Part shown: positions 6,906 to 11,524 of the stretch, in pieces | Position numbering within the stretch: the stretch's first letter is position 1 | Layout of the letters: each line of letters opens with the position of its first letter | DNA from: Methanobacteriota archaeon | GTDB taxonomy: Archaea; Methanobacteriota; Methanobacteria; Methanobacteriales; Methanobacteriaceae | Reading direction: 5' to 3' | DNA length: 11,524 nt | Assembly: GCA_023434825.1 (NCBI GenBank) | Contig: JAEYSH010000193.1 | Coordinates: forward strand, 1 to 11,524 | The notes under the pieces: generated by a model | Database searches by the model: none | What the model was told of the DNA's origin: nothing | What the model saw: only the letters and a program-made list of their open reading frames with translations | Made by a program: the position numbers and the translations under genes

Positions 6906-7389
6906 AAGCCCTTCTACTCCGCTACATCTTTATTTTTCTTTATTACGTTCCATTTCATTAAATTGCTATTTTATTTATTAGCTTTATTGGGCATCGTATC
7001 CTTCTATTCTTCTTCCTAAGTGATAGGAATCATGACATGTGACTTTATCATTACATTTTTAGTTTAATCAATCCAAGGAAAACTAATTCATTAAAAAAAT
7101 GAGAAGTATGAACATCAACACCTAAAAAATCTTTAATATCTTCTTTAAATGTATTATGATAATCAGCACATGACACAATTATCTTTTCTTTACCTATTTT
7201 CTTTAAGATATTCTCCATAGTTGCTTTTGCTTCATCAGCAAATCCTGTTCTAAGCAAAAATGATCCAAAACATTTTTCATCATCTAATGTTTCATAATTT
7301 ATTCCTGCATCTTTTAATATCTCTTCTGTTGCGTTTACTATATTCTTAAGCTATTCTCTGGCTACACAACCTCTAAAATAAATCATCAT
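6906..7389 (-). pseudogene. Decayed paralogue of the CCG-domain gene
   Basis: Minus-strand homology to the intact gene at 4375-5073 begins at ATG 7389/7386 with GGTG at 7392-7395 and reads MIYFRGCVARE, then an in-frame TAG (7351-7353) where the intact copy has Lys. It continues in frame as EEILKDAGINYETLDDEK, then CFG instead of CCG (7264-7272), then LLRTGFADEAK and SCADYHNTF, where the second cysteine of CxxC has become Tyr. A frameshift and stop fall near 7051. VTCHDSYHLGRRIEGYDA follows, with the domain-2 first cysteine replaced by Tyr (7023-7025). A 2-base deletion and more stops come next, and RCSG replaces RCCG (6915-6929). The copy ends there: everything after the second CCG is missing and glycosyltransferase-like sequence follows. 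With these ligands gone, the product could not hold the clusters. The 68-residue frame 7051-7257 is only a fragment of it. Confidence 0.9.
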
Positions 7390-7489
7390 TGCACCAAAAT
7401 ATCTTAATATTAACTATATTATTCAATTATTTATGTATTTAAGAAAATTATAATTATATTCAGATCTCAAGTTAGTAATAGGTGCATTT

Positions 7490-8488
7490 ATGAGTTTAAT
7501 AGATATTATTGTAGGCGTTAAAAATGAAGGGATGTATATAAAAAAGTGTATTAAGAGTCTACAAGCGCAGAATATAAATGATATTGGAATTATTGTAGTT
7601 GATGGGCTTTCTGATGATAATACCCGAGAAATTGTAGAAGAATTAATGAAAGAAGATAAAAGAATTAAATTATTAATTAATAAAAATGAGATAATAAGTT
7701 CTGGACGTAACATTGGTTTTAAAGATTCAAAGGCAGAATTTATAACTTATATTGATGGACACACTTTTGTGGAATCTGATTGGCTTGAAATTCTATATAA
7801 TTCTTTTATAAAATATGAAAAATCCTGTAAACTGGGATGTGTTGGATCTACATATGCAATTCCTGAAGATGAGCAAGATCTTGGTAAAGTGATAAATTTT
7901 TGTTTTAATACACTTTTTGGGGGCTTTGGAACTTCTGTTACTCAAGATAAAGAAATAAAAAGAGTTGATACAGTAGCTTTTGGTATTTATAAAAGATCAA
8001 TACTCACGGAATTATGTATAACTTATGATGAAGAGATGACTCACTGTGAAGATACAGATTTTAATTATAAACTTTTAAAAGAAGACTATATTTTATTAAA
8101 ACATCCGAAGGCATTAGTTTATCAATATAAACGTCGTAATTTAAAAGATTTTTCTAAACAAATGTATAATTATGGTATGGGAAGATCCAGGTTACTTAAA
8201 AAATATCCTCGGTCTATAAAATTATTTGTTTTGATACCTGTATTATTCGTGTTATATTTATGTCTACTAATAATAGTCTCCATAATTTATTTAATTAAAA
8301 CATTAAACATTCAATTTCTATTAATATTATTCATTCCAGCTATAATCTATTTAATAATAAATACAACATATACATTAATGTGCATGGCAAAAATTAAGGA
8401 AATTAAAGCTGCAGTGGCATTTTTAGTATTTCCCATAGAACATATTTACTATAGCATAGGATTTATAAGAAATTTCTTTAAATCTTAA
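7490..8488 (+). CDS. Family-2 glycosyltransferase with C-terminal membrane anchor (ExoA-like)
   Basis: 332 residues. The N-terminal ~240 residues are a GT-A fold: DIIVGVKNEGMYIKKCI (5-21), VVDGLSDDNT (36-45) at the nucleotide site, SSGRNIGF (70-77), YIDGHTF (87-93) as the DxD-equivalent metal site, VDTVAFGIYKR (159-169), and the catalytic-base region CEDTD (186-190). Hydrophobic segments at about 245-268, 273-293 and 307-325 anchor it in the membrane with the active site in the cytosol. It probably adds a nucleotide-activated sugar to a lipid-linked glycan precursor; donor and acceptor are unknown. The start is ATG 7490, supported by AGGTG at 7480-7484. The closest visible relative is the decayed remnant at 6286-6905. 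It is followed 49 nt later by another glycosyltransferase on the same strand. Confidence 0.88.
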   Translation: MSLIDIIVGVKNEGMYIKKCIKSLQAQNINDIGIIVVDGLSDDNTREIVEELMKEDKRIKLLINKNEIISSGRNIGFKDSKAEFITYIDGHTFVESDWLEILYNSFIKYEKSCKLGCVGSTYAIPEDEQDLGKVINFCFNTLFGGFGTSVTQDKEIKRVDTVAFGIYKRSILTELCITYDEEMTHCEDTDFNYKLLKEDYILLKHPKALVYQYKRRNLKDFSKQMYNYGMGRSRLLKKYPRSIKLFVLIPVLFVLYLCLLIIVSIIYLIKTLNIQFLLILFIPAIIYLIINTTYTLMCMAKIKEIKAAVAFLVFPIEHIYYSIGFIRNFFKS

Positions 8489-8537
8489 TGTTGATATTAC
8501 AATTGTTTAGAATCTAATAAATAAACTTGGTATTAAA

Positions 8538-9590
8538 ATGATTTACCCTAAAGTTTTTATCATTATTTTAAATTGGAATGGTTGGGAAGACACATTAGAG
8601 TGTTTAGAATCATTATATCAAGTAGATTATCCTAATTATAACATTATTGTTGTGGATAATGGTTCAGAAAATGAATCATTACCCAAAATTAAAGATTATG
8701 CTAAAGGAATAATACAAGTAGAATCTGATTTTTTCAAATACAATAATAAAAATAAACCATTAAAAATCATAGAATATTTTAAAAATGATTTAAAATTCAC
8801 AAAAGACCCACAAATTGAAGATATACCTTCTAATCAGAAGCTTATTTTAATAAAAAACGATAAAAATTATGGATTTGCTGAAGGAAATAATATCGCAATG
8901 AGATATATTATTAAATCATTGGATTATGACTATATTTTACTTTTAAACAATGATACTGTTGTTGATAAGTCTTTTTTAACAGAGTTAGTGAAAAATGCTG
9001 AAACAGAAGAAAATATAGGGGCTGTTGGACCTAAAGTCTACTATTATGATTACAATGGTAGAAAAGATGTAATCAGTTTTGCAGGCGAAAAATTTAACTT
9101 TTATATTTCTAGAGGTAAAAGATTTGCCACTAAAGAAATAGATAACGGACAGCGGGATTTAGTGGATAATACAGATATCATTGAAGGGTGCTGTATGTTA
9201 TTAAAAAAAGAAGCTATCGAAAAAGCAGGAATATTTGATCCTGTTTATTTTGCATACTGGGAAGAAACAGATTTATGTACAAGAATAAAAAATGAAGGAT
9301 TTAAATTATTGTATGTACCTAATGCTTGCATTTGGCACAAAGTAGGTGTATCATGGGATACTTATTTTAGCTATTTTGTTATTTATCATTATTTAGTGCG
9401 TAATAGATTGATTTTTATGTGGAAATATGCATCTAAATTTCAAAAAATAATATTTGCATGTTTTTTTGCTTTTTATTTGTTTTTCAATATTGTTTTGATG
9501 TTAATAAAAGAAGACATTTATGCTTCAAAACAGGGATTAAAAGCAATTAAGAATGGATTTAATGATTTTAAAAGTATAAATGAGCAATAA
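8538..9590 (+). CDS. Family-2 glycosyltransferase (rhamnosyltransferase-like)
   Basis: 350 residues with the typical order of this GT2 subgroup: VFIIILNWNGWEDTLECLESL (split 6-16 and 17-26), VVDNGS (38-43), NYGFAEGNN (110-118), LLLNNDT (134-140) as the metal-binding DxD equivalent, IIEGCCMLLKKE (214-225), YWEETDLCTR (240-249) with the catalytic acids, and the closing WH (266-267). One hydrophobic segment at ~303-323 suggests membrane association; otherwise it is cytosolic. Residues ~57-100 form a Lys/Asn/Asp-rich stretch between the nucleotide loop and NYGFAEGNN that is longer than usual. The ribosome site before ATG 8538 is weak (TTGG, 8527-8530), so coupling to the upstream glycosyltransferase is possible. 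It is convergent with the next gene, with only two bases between stop codons. The sugar specificity is unknown. Confidence 0.9.
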   Translation: MIYPKVFIIILNWNGWEDTLECLESLYQVDYPNYNIIVVDNGSENESLPKIKDYAKGIIQVESDFFKYNNKNKPLKIIEYFKNDLKFTKDPQIEDIPSNQKLILIKNDKNYGFAEGNNIAMRYIIKSLDYDYILLLNNDTVVDKSFLTELVKNAETEENIGAVGPKVYYYDYNGRKDVISFAGEKFNFYISRGKRFATKEIDNGQRDLVDNTDIIEGCCMLLKKEAIEKAGIFDPVYFAYWEETDLCTRIKNEGFKLLYVPNACIWHKVGVSWDTYFSYFVIYHYLVRNRLIFMWKYASKFQKIIFACFFAFYLFFNIVLMLIKEDIYASKQGLKAIKNGFNDFKSINEQ

Positions 9591-9592
9591 AA

Positions 9593-10594
9593 TTATAATC
9601 TGTTTCTTTCAATTTTTTTCATTATTTCATATCTTTCTTCACTGTAATTGCGAGTTAGATATGTTTTTATTACCTTTTTATAAATAAATGCGGGCACGTA
9701 AAATGAAGGTATAAATAATAATAAAAAGAGTAGTTCTCTACTGATTCCAAAAGATTTAATTATTGCTGAAACCAATTCTATCTTATTTCTATTAAAATTA
9801 CTATTTTCCCTAATTTTATCCAATGCAATAACAAATAAAACCATTAAAGTGAAAGAAGATGAACCTGTGGCAACTTGATAAAAAGTGTTTCTACGAATTC
9901 TTCTATCTTTTATCATAATACAAGAGTTAATCCATCCATTTAACCATTCTAGCCCTGAAAAAGCAGCAGGTTTCTCATCTCCTCTATTGATCATAGAATT
10001 TTTTGAAACATAAATGGAAAAATTCTCTTCAACAGATTTAACTATATAAACAAAATGTGGAAACAGATTAGATATATTATGATAGCCTTTTGTAATGCAA
10101 TTAGAATCATAGGTGTCTGTTTTAAAAATAAAGCCAGAAATGAAAGTCATAGTATGGAAATATGTGACTTTATCATTAATTAATTTATTACTTGTTGTTT
10201 TTATCCCCCTTTTCCAATTAGAATAACCAGGATAGCCTATTGAAATAATATCAAATTCATCTGATTCAATAGCATCGATAATATCTGAAATCTCTGAAAA
10301 ATCATAATTATCGTCATCTCCCATTATCCATGTATATTTTGAATTTGATGTTTCAACGGCTCTTAATATATTCGCATTTCCCCCAATATTTCTGCTATGT
10401 TTGATAATATCTAATTTATGAAATAATTTTTCATATTTATCACATATCTCTGTAGTATTATCTGTAGAATTATTGTCAAGTACGCTGATTTTACATTTAG
10501 AAAATGGACTGTTAATTAATTGTTTAAGAGTATTTTCTAGATCCATGGATCTGTTATAAGTTATCAGGACAATTTCAAGCTTTTCTTCAAACAT
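9593..10594 (-). CDS. Family-2 glycosyltransferase
   Basis: 333 residues. The GT-A domain is shown by EIVLITYNRSMDLENTL (7-23), VLDNNSTDNT (38-47), HSRNIGGNANILRA (66-79) and IMGDDD (90-95), the DxD metal site. Residues ~100-240 form an acceptor domain with aromatic-rich stretches; it lacks the ED/GxF pattern of the two plus-strand enzymes, so it belongs to a different GT2 subgroup. Hydrophobic segments at about 246-259 and 286-304 are followed by a basic tail, suggesting membrane attachment. The start is ATG 10594, with AGAGG at 10601-10605. The first 8 bases (ATGTTTGA) overlap the end of the flippase gene, and its ribosome site lies inside that gene, indicating coupled translation. Donor and acceptor are unknown. 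Confidence 0.85.
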   Translation of the reverse strand: MFEEKLEIVLITYNRSMDLENTLKQLINSPFSKCKISVLDNNSTDNTTEICDKYEKLFHKLDIIKHSRNIGGNANILRAVETSNSKYTWIMGDDDNYDFSEISDIIDAIESDEFDIISIGYPGYSNWKRGIKTTSNKLINDKVTYFHTMTFISGFIFKTDTYDSNCITKGYHNISNLFPHFVYIVKSVEENFSIYVSKNSMINRGDEKPAAFSGLEWLNGWINSCIMIKDRRIRRNTFYQVATGSSSFTLMVLFVIALDKIRENSNFNRNKIELVSAIIKSFGISRELLFLLLFIPSFYVPAFIYKKVIKTYLTRNYSEERYEIMKKIERNRL

Positions 10595-11524
10595 TGGTAT
10601 CCTCTTTAATTTTATCTAATTTAATATATTCTTCTCTTTTTTTGATGAATATAATATATGCGGGAATTAATGAGACTAATGTAATTATACAATATACAAT
10701 TATTAAAAGTGTAATTGAAGTATAGAAATACATAATTGCCCATACAGCAGTACCAATTACTATTGCACTCCCTACTGAAAGCTGCATGTAAGGTTCTCTT
10801 TTATGTGATCTTAAATAATATGCCCAATTAAAGACCAACAGATGGCCAAGTTCAGCTAAAAATATTATAGCCATAGCATAGACTGGAAGAACCCTATTAG
10901 ACCAACCAATTATTGGGAATAGATAAATTGCAACAATAATTAACAGAATAGAACTTATAATATATACAGCTACGCTTTGCCACTGTACCTCTCTGAAAAT
11001 TGTGTTCATTTCTTCTCTTTTTCCATGTGCAACCAATATATTAAACTGAGGAACTTTGGTCATTCCCCATGCGTTTGCAATACTCTGAATAGCTCTTACA
11101 ATTGTAAGTGTTAATCCTAATTGTCCTGCTATAATTGCACCATCATAGAACTGAGTAATTGGAACCATAAATTGGAAGATGAGATATCCTGATCCCCAAC
11201 TAAGCGCATATCGCCACTGTAAAGGGATCGTTTCCTTAAACCAGTTATACTTACCTGTAACTTTATGATAAAAAATTTGTTTCCATAAATTCTTTGAATC
11301 ATAAAAATACAATATGAAACTTATTAAAATGTTGAAAAAACTTCCAATTGCCAATCCCCATAGATTATATCCGGCATAAAGAATTATCCATGTTGCAATA
11401 CTTCCGCAAAAGTATCCAATAAAAATTATTTTTTGTACTTTGGAAACTTTATTAAAACCCTTTAATATTGCACCTAAAAGGGATACTAACAATAAAATAG
11501 CTCCTGATAAAGAATATAGTATCC
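10587..11524 (-). CDS. Polysaccharide flippase (Wzx/PST-like), N-terminus beyond the right edge
   Basis: The frame is open to the right edge. Codons before TTG 11492 read ILYSLSGAIL and continue the hydrophobic helix, so that TTG is not the true start. About 311 residues are readable, with roughly eight to nine membrane helices separated by short loops. A cytosolic-type loop with WGMTKVPQFN and LVAHGKREEMNTIF lies in the middle, as in flippases that move undecaprenyl- or dolichyl-linked glycans across the membrane. These proteins normally have about 400-480 residues and 12-14 helices, so roughly the first third is missing. The C-terminus is a charged tail ending EDTNV. It overlaps the following glycosyltransferase by 8 nt, consistent with a glycan assembly operon. 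MATE-type or another lipid flippase is an alternative with low probability. Confidence 0.8.
   Translation of the reverse strand, partial: ILYSLSGAILLLVSLLGAILKGFNKVSKVQKIIFIGYFCGSIATWIILYAGYNLWGLAIGSFFNILISFILYFYDSKNLWKQIFYHKVTGKYNWFKETIPLQWRYALSWGSGYLIFQFMVPITQFYDGAIIAGQLGLTLTIVRAIQSIANAWGMTKVPQFNILVAHGKREEMNTIFREVQWQSVAVYIISSILLIIVAIYLFPIIGWSNRVLPVYAMAIIFLAELGHLLVFNWAYYLRSHKREPYMQLSVGSAIVIGTAVWAIMYFYTSITLLIIVYCIITLVSLIPAYIIFIKKREEYIKLDKIKEDTNV

Noticed and set aside
4605..6964. The pair of identical 33-mers as att sites or ends of a mobile element
   Set aside because: Both copies sit at the same homologous position inside paralogous coding sequence, and no integrase or transposase is present. 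Gene duplication explains them.
6778..6981. Plus-strand 67-residue open frame in the debris region
   Set aside because: It is antisense to the junction of the CCG and GT2 remnants, with no family motif or convincing ribosome site.
7051..7257. A 68-residue protein with LRTGF and SCADY
   Set aside because: It is the middle of the decayed CCG paralogue, lying between the disrupted CCG site and a frameshift.
7351..7353. In-frame TAG in the CCG paralogue read as pyrrolysine
   Set aside because: The same copy also carries frameshifts, further stops of other types and lost cluster cysteines, so it is simply decayed. The intact copy has Lys at this codon, and nothing else suggests amber recoding.
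10587..11492. Flippase as a complete 301-residue gene starting at TTG 11492
   Set aside because: The frame stays open to the window edge with hydrophobic codons, and the family is normally 100-150 residues longer. It is a partial gene.

Overview
This window is very probably from a hydrogenotrophic methanogen of the Methanobacteriaceae (Methanobacterium/Methanobrevibacter type). The evidence is a full-length MfnB, the methanofuran-specific furan synthase of methanogens; an AT-rich genome; archaeal TATA-like promoters; Shine-Dalgarno sites of the GGAGG and GGTG type; and HdrB-like CCG iron-sulfur chemistry. The genus is inference. No tRNA, rRNA, CRISPR array or intact transposase was seen.

Left part (1-6130, all minus strand), read in the direction of transcription: a SAM-methyltransferase-like protein; a translationally coupled pair made of a two-CCG-domain protein and a LUD/double-[4Fe-4S] protein; mfnB; guaB; and mobA, which runs off the left edge. 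guaB, mobA and mfnB make functional sense together. GuaB feeds GTP synthesis, MobA uses GTP to build the guanine-dinucleotide molybdo/tungstopterin of formylmethanofuran dehydrogenase, and MfnB starts the furan of methanofuran, which that enzyme formylates. A nested palindromic element that can fold as a three-way junction lies between guaB and mobA.

Middle part (6286-7389): a decayed stretch with no intact gene. On the minus strand it reads as a broken second copy of the CCG-domain gene running directly into the broken C-terminal two thirds of a membrane-anchored family-2 glycosyltransferase. The CCG part has an in-frame stop, frameshifts and lost cluster cysteines. One 33-nt block inside it is identical to the intact paralogue at 4605-4637, although the surrounding sequence has diverged strongly.

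Right part (7490-11524): a surface-glycan cluster. Two glycosyltransferases lie on the plus strand. They converge, with a 2-nt gap, on a third glycosyltransferase and a Wzx-like flippase on the minus strand. The last two overlap by 8 nt, and the flippase continues past the right edge. The methyltransferase-like gene at 5237-6130 may be an outlying member of this cluster. The window thus spans a boundary between conserved cofactor/nucleotide metabolism and a fast-changing glycan locus, with gene debris at the junction.
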